Shown here piece by piece: positions 16,426-24,591 of a stretch of DNA of 64,000 bases. The DNA comes from CAZISM01 sp964541895 (GTDB taxonomy: Bacteria; Zhuqueibacterota; Zhuqueibacteria; Residuimicrobiales; Residuimicrobiaceae). Both the position numbers and the translations under genes were made by a program. The stretch spans positions 1-64,000 of the forward strand of contig CAZISM010000001.1 of NCBI GenBank assembly GCA_964541895.1. Reading direction: 5' to 3'. Numbering within the stretch: the first letter of the stretch is position 1; the number at the start of each line of letters is the position of its first letter. The notes under the pieces are model-generated. The model was given only the letters and a program-made list of their open reading frames with translations. It did not search any database and was not told where the DNA came from.

Positions 16426-17192
16426 CTACGCCAGCATATCAGGATGAACGTTTGCTTCACAATTAAAAAAATCCTTGCAAAAGGTCTGCCATTGGCTGTC
16501 ATCGAGGTGACGGGCAAATCCCTTCAACAGCTCGCCGCCGTCCTGCATGGAAGGCACCAGTTCGCCGGCATGGTTCAGCAGNNNNNNNNNNNNNNNNNNN
16601 NNNNNNNNNNNNNNNNNNNNNNNNNNNNNNNNNNNNNNNNNNNNNNNNNNNNNNNNNNNNNNNNNNNNNNNNNNNNNNNNNACAGCTCGCCGCCGTCCTG
16701 CATGGAAGGCACCAGTTCGCCGGCATGGTTCAGCAGCAATTTGCTGCGCACACTGCGCAGCCATTGTGTCGCGGAGGCGCCCTGAATCAGGTTGGCGATG
16801 TTCTCGCTCCAGCGCTCGGCCTTGATTTTTACCAGCCAGTTGGAGCCGGCGGTGTTGACAGCGGTGACGATACCGTCGACGGGAATGCGTTGTACCAGTG
16901 AACGATAGCCGACGCGGACGCGCCACGCTTTTTCACCCTGGTGCACCTGTTGCCCCACCTTGGGCAGGTCCTCGACTTTGATGTCGCCGAGGGCGCGCTG
17001 GGCAAATTCGTCGATGCCGACTTCGATCTCACCATCTGCTGCCAGACGAGCGAACGTATGGCTGGGATGAATGTATAAAGGCTGATCCTGCACACTGGCC
17101 TGGCTGACTGGAGCTGTGGCGGCTTTTTTCTCGCGAAGCCAGCTGATTGCGATAAAAAGCAGGAACAAGGAAGCGACGAGAATGATAACCAT
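16426..17192 (-). CDS. Membrane-anchored GcvH-like protein A, interrupted by an artefactual assembly gap
   Basis: First gene of the redox operon, with an ideal AGGAGG ahead of the ATG at 17192. One N-terminal helix (MVIILVASLFLLFIAISW, then REKK) precedes a GcvH-like domain (HTFARLAADGEIEVGID, PVDGIVTAVN). The expected lipoyl-lysine position holds tyrosine by my alignment. The coding sequence is broken by 100 Ns flanked by a 55-bp duplicate. Deleting one copy plus the Ns (155 bases) restores a continuous 203-codon frame across 16426-17192 ending in TAG. The protein is therefore probably intact, with a C-terminus ...NVHPDMLA. It is paralogous to protein B. Confidence 0.75.
16527..16736. repeat. 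55-bp duplicated contig ends flanking the N-gap
   Basis: Bases 16527-16581 are identical to 16682-16736, separated by exactly 100 Ns. Collapsing the two copies keeps the gene in frame. This is the signature of two contigs that overlap by an assembler k-mer length (55) but were joined with a default gap, rather than of a biological repeat. Confidence 0.9.
16582..16681. other. Assembly gap of 100 Ns
   Basis: Exactly 100 Ns, the conventional length for a gap of unknown size. The flanking 55-bp duplicate shows that the true gap is probably zero or negative. Confidence 0.98.
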
Positions 17193-17232
17193 GATAGATC
17201 CTCCTGAATATCTTGTTTACACTTTCTACATT

Positions 17233-17248
17233 AGCAAAAAATGCGCCA
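17233..17248 (-). promoter_or_regulatory. rpoN site: Sigma-54 (-24/-12) promoter for the GcvH/ferredoxin/NrfD operon
   Basis: The minus strand reads TGGCGCATTTTTTGCT, matching TGGCRCG-N4-TTGCW at all but one position, with GG and GC exactly 10 bases apart. The predicted start is near 17222, about 30 bases before the ATG at 17192, which has an AGGAGG. A sigma-54 activator gene (9327-10682) lies in the same locus. Confidence 0.8.
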
Positions 17249-17403
17249 AAATTAAAAGAAATGTTTAAGTATAATATTATAAATAAGATATATAATTTGT
17301 CTCTTGTGAAAAAGTTATGTGTTTCTGTTGAATTATTTTACACGAAAATGGTTTGGGAGGTTGTATTAAGTATTAAGTATAATTATATTAATATGTAATG
17401 ACT

Positions 17404-17418
17404 GTTGAAATATACAAC
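17404..17418. promoter_or_regulatory. Putative upstream activator site 1 (15-bp palindrome)
   Basis: GTTGAAATATACAAC, with half-sites GTTG and CAAC spaced by 7 bases. It lies about 160 bases upstream of the sigma-54 promoter, in the range usual for NtrC-type enhancers. A near-identical copy follows at 17427. Confidence 0.5.
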
Positions 17419-17426
17419 TTTTATAT

Positions 17427-17441
17427 GTTGAAAAAATCAAC
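17427..17441. promoter_or_regulatory. Putative upstream activator site 2 (15-bp palindrome)
   Basis: GTTGAAAAAATCAAC, the same GTTGAAA-N4-CAAC pattern as site 1, with centres 23 bases apart (about two helical turns). A degenerate half copy (GTTGAATTATTTTAC) lies at 17327-17341. The binding protein is inferred to be the regulator encoded at 9327-10682. Confidence 0.5.
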
Positions 17442-17791
17442 TATGAATGGTGCGTTGAATTATTTTTTTGGTTTACAGCCCTGGTCGATTTTTGTTTGCA
17501 AAAACGAATAGAATGACAGTTGTGTTTGCCTGGGCGCAGCGATTGCAGCCGGATACCCACCTCGTTGCGCCATCGCAGCAGGTGCTCATCGCTCGACTTG
17601 GTACAGTGGTGAATACTCGGGTGAGATGAATAAATCAGATAACAGAAAAGTGGTGAAACAACAGGGATGCGGGGCGCCGCATTGGATGAAAAAAACGGTG
17701 AAGCAATCAGCACGAATACAGCGCCGTTCGCAACAGAGCAGCCGTGGCCGCATCCGACCGCAATAAATTCCAGCACACCGCACAATTGCTG

Positions 17792-17820
17792 TTGACAAAA
17801 CTGCCAAAACTGCCTATATT
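17792..17820 (+). promoter_or_regulatory. Consensus sigma-70 promoter of the transglutaminase gene
   Basis: TTGACA (17792-17797), a 17-base spacer and TATATT (17815-17820). The predicted start is near 17827, leaving an unusually long leader of about 187 bases before the ATG at 18014. Confidence 0.75.
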
Positions 17821-18013
17821 CTTTCACTTGCCCCAACCTGGCGAAATCGGTGCCAACGGTCAGACGCCTCACAAGGAGGCGATATTTTTTGACCATGTTG
17901 TGCGGATAACAATCATGGGCACAAACATAGCCGCCGGTCCACACGATTTGATAGGCGAGCCAAGCAGTGGCAGGATTGGGCTGTCGCAGAGACCAATGAA
18001 AAGAGGTGAGACT

Positions 18014-19732
18014 ATGATCAAACGACTGTGCTCTATCGTTTTGCTCTGCAGCCTCGGCGCGATTCAGGCTGAAAATTATCTCATCAACGGCGGCCAGCAG
18101 TCGCAAATCAATTATCAGATGGAGCAGCATGTTGCGCCGGCTCCTGGCACACAAAAGCTGATTTTGAGTTATGTTGTCCCGGTCACGTTCGCCTCGCCCA
18201 CCTTTAATCAAAAAGTCAGTCAATTCCGCATAGATTTTTCCCAGAATCCTTCCAATCGGGAAGACGATGTTGACAAGCACGGCAATAAGATTGTGCGTCT
18301 TACCTGGAACCGGCCGTCGGGCATGATCACCAGCAAAATCACCCTGACTACTCAAAACAGCACCGGCCTGAAACCTCTGCAAACGCGCGCCGGCTTTCCC
18401 CTCAGCGGTGTGCCGGCAGAGGTGCAAATGTATCTGGCGTCGACGCAGCAGGTGCCTGCCACCAGTCAAGAGATAGCCGGCAAAGCGCGTCAGCTCACCG
18501 CCGCCAGCAAAACGGAATTTGATGCTGTGCAGCAGATCATCTCCTGGGTGGTCGATCGTTTGAACTATGTGCTGGTGCCGGAAAGTTATGAAGCACTGTA
18601 TTCCTATCGCACCGGCAAGGGCAATTGTCAGAATTACTCCCATTTGGCCGCCGCACTGCTGCGCGCCGCAGGTATTCCAGCCCGCATCGTCAACGGCATC
18701 ACCCTGAAACAGCCCTATGATGTGGATGTGGGCGATGGCATTCTGACGTTGCGCATGGCCCAGGGCCGCCATTCCTGGATAGAGGTTTGGTTTCCGGATC
18801 TCGGCTGGGTGCCGTTCGATCCACAGCAGACGCAGCTGTTTGTCAGTAACCGCTTTATCAGAGTTGAAGTAGGGCTGGATAACGAAGAGACCAGCAACGA
18901 CGGTCTGATCCGCTGGACACAATCCAGCGCAGCCGGCGGCCAGCCGCAGTTTGAAGAGATGATCGAGGCCGGCTTTGCCGGCGATCAGGTGCAATTGAAT
19001 GCACAAAAGCAGAGCTACGGCCCCAAAAAGCTCTTGTTCTCACCACAGGTGGATGCCACCTTTACCAGGATTGCACCGGCCCCGCCGCCGCCCCCGCCGG
19101 CACAACAGGTGAACCAGCCGCGTCCTCTGTCGCCGCGCCGGTATGCAGAGGCGGAATTTAAAAAGCCGTTCACCATCGGCAATCTAGAGTTCCCACGCAA
19201 CACGGACTTTGTGTCCGCGCGAGGGCCGGCGCAGCAGCGAGCGGATGGCGAGATGGAGATGCGCAAAAATTTTATGGTGGAAACCGCAGAATACGTGACC
19301 ACCCAGGGTAATCAATTTGCCCAGACCTTTATTCTCGACAAGCCGATCAAAGTGAACAAAGTCGGTCTGGCGTTGCACAAGTTCGGCGGAGACGGTCAGA
19401 TCTGGATCGAACTGTTAAAGGATGATGGCAAAGGCAAGCCGACCGACGTGGTCGCCACCAGCGACATCATCCCGGTCAGCCAGCTAAAGTTCGCGCCCGG
19501 ATATGACTGGGTCGATTTCGATTTAAGCAAAGAGGCCCCTTCGTTACCCGCCGGCCGCTACTGGATCGCTCTCGGTTTTACCGGCAGCCCCATCATCAAC
19601 TGGTTTTTTACGTATGGCAAAACCGTGGGACCGGCGGATGGGACGAAATACAAAACGATGTTTGACGAGACCTGGAGCCGAAGTCTGGCCTACGAATTCA
19701 ATTATCGTGTCATCGGAATGATGGCGGACTAG
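18014..19732 (+). CDS. Secreted transglutaminase-like cysteine protease-fold protein
   Basis: A 572-residue protein with signal peptide MIKRLCSIVLLCSLGAIQA. The transglutaminase-core domain at about residues 160-275 has a complete Cys-His-Asp triad: C205 in GKGNCQNYSH, H253 in GRHSWIEVWF and D269 in VPFDP. A proline-rich linker (APPPPPPAQQ, about residue 360) joins a C-terminal beta-rich domain (about 420-565) of the carbohydrate-binding or choice-of-anchor type. Such proteins act outside the inner membrane as amidases, peptidases or crosslinkers. The ATG at 18014 has AGAGGTGAG upstream. The frame is open to 17744, but the extra N-terminal part would bury the signal peptide. Confidence 0.85.
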   Translation: MIKRLCSIVLLCSLGAIQAENYLINGGQQSQINYQMEQHVAPAPGTQKLILSYVVPVTFASPTFNQKVSQFRIDFSQNPSNREDDVDKHGNKIVRLTWNRPSGMITSKITLTTQNSTGLKPLQTRAGFPLSGVPAEVQMYLASTQQVPATSQEIAGKARQLTAASKTEFDAVQQIISWVVDRLNYVLVPESYEALYSYRTGKGNCQNYSHLAAALLRAAGIPARIVNGITLKQPYDVDVGDGILTLRMAQGRHSWIEVWFPDLGWVPFDPQQTQLFVSNRFIRVEVGLDNEETSNDGLIRWTQSSAAGGQPQFEEMIEAGFAGDQVQLNAQKQSYGPKKLLFSPQVDATFTRIAPAPPPPPPAQQVNQPRPLSPRRYAEAEFKKPFTIGNLEFPRNTDFVSARGPAQQRADGEMEMRKNFMVETAEYVTTQGNQFAQTFILDKPIKVNKVGLALHKFGGDGQIWIELLKDDGKGKPTDVVATSDIIPVSQLKFAPGYDWVDFDLSKEAPSLPAGRYWIALGFTGSPIINWFFTYGKTVGPADGTKYKTMFDETWSRSLAYEFNYRVIGMMAD

Positions 19733-19765
19733 ATTTTCCTTGACATCATTTCCTTGAGGTACATG

Positions 19766-20644
19766 ATGGTTCGATGGACGCTGCTGTCGCTTATAGGCGT
19801 AAACCTGTCTGGGCTCGTGGCTGCTCCGGAGGTGATCAGGCTTTGGCCAAATGGTGCCCCCGGAGCTCTCGGCGATCGTACGGAGGACGTGCCGACCCTT
19901 ACTGTTTCTCTGGCGCCTGCAGAAAAAGCGTCCGGCGCCGCCATGGTCGTATGCCCGGGTGGCGGCTACGGCCATCTGGCCCTGGACCATGAAGGCAAGC
20001 AGATTGCCGCCTGGCTGAATGAGAACGGTGTGCACGCCTTTATTCTCACCTATCGCATCGCACCGATGTATCACCATCCGGCGCCGTTGCTGGATGCCCA
20101 GCGCGCGATTCGCCTGGTCCGCAGCCGGGCCAATGAATGGAACGTTCAGCAGGATCGAATCGGTATCATCGGTTTTTCTGCCGGTGGACACCTGGCGTCC
20201 TCCGCCGGCACCCATGTCTTGCCGGGTCAGGCTGAGGCAAGCGAGGCCGCGGATCGGTTCAGTTCCAGACCGGATTTTATGGTGCTGGTTTATCCTGTCA
20301 TCACCATGCATCCGCCGGTTACCCATATGGGGTCGCGACGGAATCTCATCGGTGAAAAGCCCGACACCGCGCTGGTCGCTCTGATGAGCAATGAGGATCA
20401 GGTCAACCGCGATACGCCGCCCTGTTTTATCGTACATACAACCAACGATGCCGGTGTGCCGGTTGAAAACGCCATCCTGTTTTATCAGGCGCTGCGTAGA
20501 GCCCATGTGACCGCAGAACTGCATATTTTCCGTGACGGGCCGCACGGTTTTGGTCTGGGGCGCCAATATCCGGCGCTGAACATCTGGCCGACGCTTTGTC
20601 TGCAATGGCTGGAAGGGCTTGATTTGCTGCAAAAGAAACCATAG
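19766..20644 (+). CDS. Secreted alpha/beta-hydrolase, probable carbohydrate acetyl esterase
   Basis: A 292-residue protein with signal peptide (MVRWTLLSLIGVNLSGLVAA). The oxyanion-hole motif CPGGGYG is followed by the nucleophile elbow GFSAGG. Asp (NDAGVPVEN) and His (GPHGFGLG) complete the triad. It matches the family of BD-FAE, acetyl-xylan and other sugar esterases common in FCB bacteria. The likely job is removal of acyl groups from oligosaccharides in the periplasm. GAGG at 19756-19759 suits the ATG at 19766; an ATG at 19763 and an in-frame TTG at 19754 are alternatives. It precedes the FGGY kinase gene by 42 bases. Confidence 0.83.
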   Translation: MVRWTLLSLIGVNLSGLVAAPEVIRLWPNGAPGALGDRTEDVPTLTVSLAPAEKASGAAMVVCPGGGYGHLALDHEGKQIAAWLNENGVHAFILTYRIAPMYHHPAPLLDAQRAIRLVRSRANEWNVQQDRIGIIGFSAGGHLASSAGTHVLPGQAEASEAADRFSSRPDFMVLVYPVITMHPPVTHMGSRRNLIGEKPDTALVALMSNEDQVNRDTPPCFIVHTTNDAGVPVENAILFYQALRRAHVTAELHIFRDGPHGFGLGRQYPALNIWPTLCLQWLEGLDLLQKKP

Positions 20645-20686
20645 CTACGGTAGCTCATCTGCTTCCGGAATCATGCGGAATCAACC

Positions 20687-22258
20687 ATGGCAGAGAAATA
20701 TATCCTTACCCACGACCTGGGCACCAGTTCCAATAAAGCGGTTTTGTTCACCGTACACGGCAAACTGGCCGGCGAATGCCGCCAGGAGTATTCCGTATGC
20801 TATCCGCAGCCCGGCTACGCCGAGCAGGACGCTTACGACTGGTGGCGGGCGGTGTGCGACACTACCCATGCGGTTATACGTGATACGGGTGTGAATCCTC
20901 AGGATATTGCCGGCATTACCTTTGCCAGTCAAATGCAAACGGTTGTCGCCGTGGATCGGGACGGCGAGCCGGTTATGCCGGCTATTTCGTGGCTGGATAC
21001 CAGAGCGGCTGACATCATGAGAGAAAAACTCTGGACCTGGCCGCGCGTTCAAGGCTATAATATTTTCAAGCTGCTCAATTTTTTACACATCACCGGCGGC
21101 GCCCCCGGACATGCCGGCAAGGATCCGCTGGGTAAAATCCTCTGGCTGAAGGTGCATCGGCCGGATCTGTTTGCCGCCACGCACAAGTTTCTCGATGCCA
21201 AGGATTTCATCGTTTATCACATGACCGGGCGTTTCGTAAAATCGGCGGACATGGCGGTGGTGTGGTGGCTGTTGGACACGCGCAAAAACAGAAATCACTG
21301 GCATCCGGGCCTGTGTCGATTGGCCGGCGTGGATGTGAGCAAACTTCCAGAAATACGAGAAAGCGCAGCGATCGTTGGCGAACTCACCGGCACGGCGGCG
21401 GAAAAATTGGGTTTGATGAAAGGCACGCCGGTGATCAACGGTGCCGGCGACATCAGTTCAGCAGCCCTGGGGTCCGGTGCCATTGATGAAGGAGAACTCA
21501 ACATCCGCCTGGGCACCAGCGGCGGCGTCTCCGGCCACTTCCGCAAGCGCAAGATCGATATTCCGCACTATACCGGCTGCATCGGCAGCACCTGGCCGGA
21601 TGAGTATTATCTCGTCCTGGCGCATCAGGAAACCGTCGGCATATGCCTGGAGTGGCTGCGCAACAACATCGTTTATCACGAGCAGGCGTTGAAGGAGGAG
21701 ATGCATGTGGACGGCATTTTTCAACTTCTCGATCAGCTGGCCGGCCAGGCGCCGGCAGGCGCTGACGGCCTCCTGTTTACGCCATGGATGTACGGCGAAC
21801 GTTCGCCGTTGAACGATCAGTATGTGCGCTCCGGATTATTCAACGTCGGATTGAATCACGGCCGCGAGCATATCATCCGGGCTTTTTTTGAGGGGGTGGC
21901 GCTGAACATGCGATGGGCCGTCGAGACGGTGGAGCATTTATATTGGAAAGTAGAAAGCCTGCGCGCCATCGGCGGCGGCGCCAAAAGCAGGATCTGGTGT
22001 CAGATTATCGCAGATGTGACCAATCGGGACATTTTGCAGGTGGAGCAGCCGCAGCTGGCCAATGCCAAAGGGGTGGCTCTGCTGGCCAGCCTGGCTCTGG
22101 GCTATATTGAAAAGTTTAATGACATTAAAGATCATATTCGCGTGCACGAAGCGTTTCACCCCAATCCGCAGCATCGCCTCCTTTACGATACCCTGTTCAA
22201 AGAGTTTAAAGTGCTGTACAGGCAGAACCGGCGCTGGTACAAGCGTATGAACGGCTGA
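20687..22258 (+). CDS. FGGY-family carbohydrate kinase, xylulokinase-like
   Basis: A 523-residue cytoplasmic sugar kinase. N-terminal phosphate motif DLGTSSNKAV (residues 11-20), catalytic aspartate in NGAGDISSAALGSG, and the C-terminal FGGY-type ATP motif AIGGGAKSRIWCQIIADV. Overall features are closest to xylulokinase (XylB), which phosphorylates D-xylulose, but gluconate-, ribulose- and fuculose kinases share the fold. It lies behind the esterase gene, suggesting pentose or related sugar use. A convergent terminator follows. Confidence 0.85.
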   Translation: MAEKYILTHDLGTSSNKAVLFTVHGKLAGECRQEYSVCYPQPGYAEQDAYDWWRAVCDTTHAVIRDTGVNPQDIAGITFASQMQTVVAVDRDGEPVMPAISWLDTRAADIMREKLWTWPRVQGYNIFKLLNFLHITGGAPGHAGKDPLGKILWLKVHRPDLFAATHKFLDAKDFIVYHMTGRFVKSADMAVVWWLLDTRKNRNHWHPGLCRLAGVDVSKLPEIRESAAIVGELTGTAAEKLGLMKGTPVINGAGDISSAALGSGAIDEGELNIRLGTSGGVSGHFRKRKIDIPHYTGCIGSTWPDEYYLVLAHQETVGICLEWLRNNIVYHEQALKEEMHVDGIFQLLDQLAGQAPAGADGLLFTPWMYGERSPLNDQYVRSGLFNVGLNHGREHIIRAFFEGVALNMRWAVETVEHLYWKVESLRAIGGGAKSRIWCQIIADVTNRDILQVEQPQLANAKGVALLASLALGYIEKFNDIKDHIRVHEAFHPNPQHRLLYDTLFKEFKVLYRQNRRWYKRMNG

Positions 22259-22290
22259 AGCGGTCTGTTCGCTCACCCGCAGCCGTTTTC
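22250..22290. terminator. Shared terminator between the sugar kinase and the convergent Omp85-like gene
   Basis: AACGGCTG (22250-22257, overlapping the kinase stop) pairs with CAGCCGTT (22280-22287), followed by TTC. The inner loop can form extra CGG/CCG pairs. Confidence 0.55.
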
Positions 22291-22299
22291 AGCGGCCGA

Positions 22300-23475
22300 C
22301 TAAAAGAGATTGCCAAAGGTCAGATAAATGGCCATATCCTGAAAGCGGGAACGGCCCACATCCAGCACGGCCACGAACTCTTTTTTCCACTGCACATGAA
22401 TGCCCACCCCTTCGGCAAAATGGAGCTGAGCCAGGGAGAATCGATCATTCTTCATCCACACCCGCCCGAAATCCGTAAAGGTATGCGCATAGCAGGTCAA
22501 CTCCTGCCTGAGGATGGTCCTGTTCAGCACCCGCCAGCGCAATTCCAGGTTTACCACCAGCTTGTGCGGACCGACGTACAGCAGACGAGGTTGTCCGCGC
22601 AGCGTTTTGGCGCCGCCCAGACCTTCATGGCGCTGGAACGAGTTGCCGATGACCGACATTTCGTAGAATGGGGGGGAGCCGGTCATGACTTCAGCGAGAA
22701 CGCGCTGGGCCCAGACGATACGCGGATGAAGCGTGTAATAGCGACGATCGATGGCGGTGAAGCGGATGTAATTATAGTCATTGTTGAATGCATGCAGGCT
22801 GGGCTCGATGGTCCATTCGGACCAGACGCCGGCAGCAGGCACCGCTTCTGCATCGCGGGAGTCATACACGGCGCCGAGGCGGATGTAATTGGTAAAGCCG
22901 CCCTCTTTGCCGTACGGCGGCGCCTGTTGAAAAAGCGACGGCAAGGGATAAGAGGAGATGCGATTATGGAAAATACCCACTCCGGTAAGCGCCCGCCACT
23001 GGCTCTGCCGAATCGGCCGCTGCATGTTCACCATCAACGCGCGCCATTGCTGATGGACCCTATTATACTCTTCGCTGATAAAGCCGGGAGCCTCGGGAGA
23101 GGACCATTCCGGTGCATAGCGCGGCTGATTGCCGAGTCCATAATAGTCTTGAGCGGACAGGTTTTTGTATTCGAAACGAACATCGAGCCTGGAACGGCGG
23201 CCCCAGACCTCCGGCAGATCCAGGAACAGATAGAAATCGGTCTTATCCTTGGTCGATTGGGTATAGTTCATCAGAACATGCCAGACATAGGGCTTCCGGC
23301 TGGCGTTGCCGAATTGATAGGCGAAAAGTTTGCCGCCGTATTCCATACCCTCTCCATTGGAATAGGCCAGACTGGGTACCGGCAATATGGTAAAACCGTG
23401 CGGAGATTCTTCAGCGGGCGCGGAGGTTGCCAGGCCGCTGCAAAGAGTCACCACCAGCAGCAAACGGATATACAT
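22300..23475 (-). CDS. Omp85/BamA-type outer-membrane barrel protein without POTRA domains
   Basis: A 391-residue protein with signal peptide (MYIRLLLVVTLCSGLATSAPA). The mature part is almost entirely beta-strands of the surface-antigen (D15) barrel type. Diagnostic stretches are AVYDSRDAEAVPAAGVW, the lid-lock-like LRGQPRLLYVGPHKLVVNLELRW and a C-terminal phenylalanine (TFGNLF), which is the BAM recognition signal. It has no room for POTRA repeats, so it resembles the short Omp85-like proteins of Bacteroidota and relatives rather than BamA itself. The gene lies 6 bases downstream of the acyltransferase-like gene on the same strand. Confidence 0.78.
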   Translation of the reverse strand: MYIRLLLVVTLCSGLATSAPAEESPHGFTILPVPSLAYSNGEGMEYGGKLFAYQFGNASRKPYVWHVLMNYTQSTKDKTDFYLFLDLPEVWGRRSRLDVRFEYKNLSAQDYYGLGNQPRYAPEWSSPEAPGFISEEYNRVHQQWRALMVNMQRPIRQSQWRALTGVGIFHNRISSYPLPSLFQQAPPYGKEGGFTNYIRLGAVYDSRDAEAVPAAGVWSEWTIEPSLHAFNNDYNYIRFTAIDRRYYTLHPRIVWAQRVLAEVMTGSPPFYEMSVIGNSFQRHEGLGGAKTLRGQPRLLYVGPHKLVVNLELRWRVLNRTILRQELTCYAHTFTDFGRVWMKNDRFSLAQLHFAEGVGIHVQWKKEFVAVLDVGRSRFQDMAIYLTFGNLF

Positions 23476-23481
23476 AAGGGC

Positions 23482-24591
23482 TCAGGCCTTTAAAAAGATT
23501 TTTTGTCTGTAGAGAAAATAGAGGAACAGCCATTTCACGCACAAGGTGGCCGCGATATAAAACGCAGGTCGGAAATCGCCCAGAAGATGGACGAAACCAT
23601 GCACAAAAATATCGGTGATGGTGCTGAAGCGAAACAACGCCTGCACGAGATAAATCGTAATGGCGTTCATGCCGATCACCGTAAAGGCGAACGACCAGCG
23701 CTGCACGCCTTTGACATCGATGATCCAGTAAAAGAGGCTGAGCAGGAGCAGGCTCCAGCCGCCGGCAAAGAGGACATAGGAGCTGGTCCAGATCAGCTTG
23801 TTGATGGGGAACACCAGATCCCAGATCAGCGCCAGGCCGAGGCTGGCCAGCCCTGCCAAAACCATGAATACGGTTTTGCGTTCAGGGGTATGGCTGGAGC
23901 GCAGCCAGTGGCCGGTCAGAACGCCCATCAGGCAGGTGGCGATGGCCGGCAAGGTGCTCAAGAGTCCTTCATTGTCGCCAAAGGTAAAGCAGCAAAAGCG
24001 GCCCGGTAAGAATTCCCGGTCCAGGTACGAGGCCAGGTTCGCCTCCGGGGTCAACACGCCGGCGCCATAACCGGGCACGGGAATCAATACCATAGCCAGC
24101 CAGTACAGCACCAGGATGCCGGCAAAGATCCAGCCCTGCGTTTTCGGTTTGCTGTTCATGGCAATGATCGAGGCGGCTCCATAGCTGATGCCGATTCGCT
24201 GCAGAACGCCGGCCCAGCGCATGCTGCCCCAGGTGAAATGAAGCAATCCGTTAACCAGAAAGCCGAAAAAAACAAGTTTGGCGGTACGAACGAGAATATG
24301 TTTGTAGAGCGTTTTTTTATCCGACCCGGTCTGAACTCTTTTCGCCATGGCAAAGGGGATGCTGGCGCCGACGATAAAAATAAAGAGTGGAAAGATGAGA
24401 TCATAAAAGGTGAAACCGTGCCACTCGGAATGTTCGAACTGCTGCGCCAGATTCGATGCCCAGGGGGTGTTGATCAGCTTTAGCAAGGCGCTGCAGAGCG
24501 CTTCGCCTCCCATGATCCAGAACATATCAAATCCACGCAACGCATCGATCGAGTGTATGCGTCCGCCAGGTACCGACATCGTGTGGGCCAT
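23482..24591 (-). CDS. HGSNAT/DUF5009-type membrane acyltransferase
   Basis: A 369-residue polytopic protein of about ten helices. The N-terminus RIHSIDALRGFDMFWIMGGEAL and the following FTFYDLIFPLFIFIVGASIPFAMAKR are hallmarks of the heparan-alpha-glucosaminide N-acetyltransferase-like family (DUF5009/DUF1624). The human relative acetylates terminal glucosamine across the lysosomal membrane. Bacterial members, frequent in FCB sugar-utilisation loci, are thought to transfer acyl groups to glycans. The start has GGGAGG 7 bases upstream. It forms a two-gene unit with the Omp85-like gene and is divergent from the MFS gene at 24942. Confidence 0.82.
   Translation of the reverse strand: MAHTMSVPGGRIHSIDALRGFDMFWIMGGEALCSALLKLINTPWASNLAQQFEHSEWHGFTFYDLIFPLFIFIVGASIPFAMAKRVQTGSDKKTLYKHILVRTAKLVFFGFLVNGLLHFTWGSMRWAGVLQRIGISYGAASIIAMNSKPKTQGWIFAGILVLYWLAMVLIPVPGYGAGVLTPEANLASYLDREFLPGRFCCFTFGDNEGLLSTLPAIATCLMGVLTGHWLRSSHTPERKTVFMVLAGLASLGLALIWDLVFPINKLIWTSSYVLFAGGWSLLLLSLFYWIIDVKGVQRWSFAFTVIGMNAITIYLVQALFRFSTITDIFVHGFVHLLGDFRPAFYIAATLCVKWLFLYFLYRQKIFLKA

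Larger units (their letters stand above)
17249..18013. other. Long divergent intergenic region: A+T-rich control region plus leader of the transglutaminase gene
   Basis: Bases 17215-17460 are strongly A+T-rich, unlike the G+C-rich genes around them, and carry the enhancer-like palindromes. From 17460 to about 17790 the composition returns to normal without a convincing gene on either strand. A sigma-70 promoter at 17792-17820 starts a leader of about 190 bases. The leader contains an orphan AAGGAGG near 17874 that serves only a 4-codon frame, and a small CGCCTC/GAGGCG hairpin that includes this ribosome-binding site. Confidence 0.5.

Noticed and set aside
16527..16736. A true tandem repeat inside the GcvH-like gene
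   Set aside because: Exact 55-bp identity around exactly 100 Ns and the restored frame after merging make an assembly artefact far more likely.
9327..17192. Glycine cleavage system
   Set aside because: GcvH-like folds are present but GcvP, GcvT and Lpd are absent, the lipoyl-lysine is not seen, and the neighbours are respiratory-type proteins.
17213..17398. 61-codon open frame on the plus strand in the A+T-rich control region
   Set aside because: No ribosome-binding site, composition of random A+T-rich DNA, and it overlaps the sigma-54 promoter of the opposite strand.
17441..19006. 521-codon open frame on the minus strand
   Set aside because: Antisense to the transglutaminase gene, which has a signal peptide, triad and promoter; the antisense product is His-rich and without a domain.
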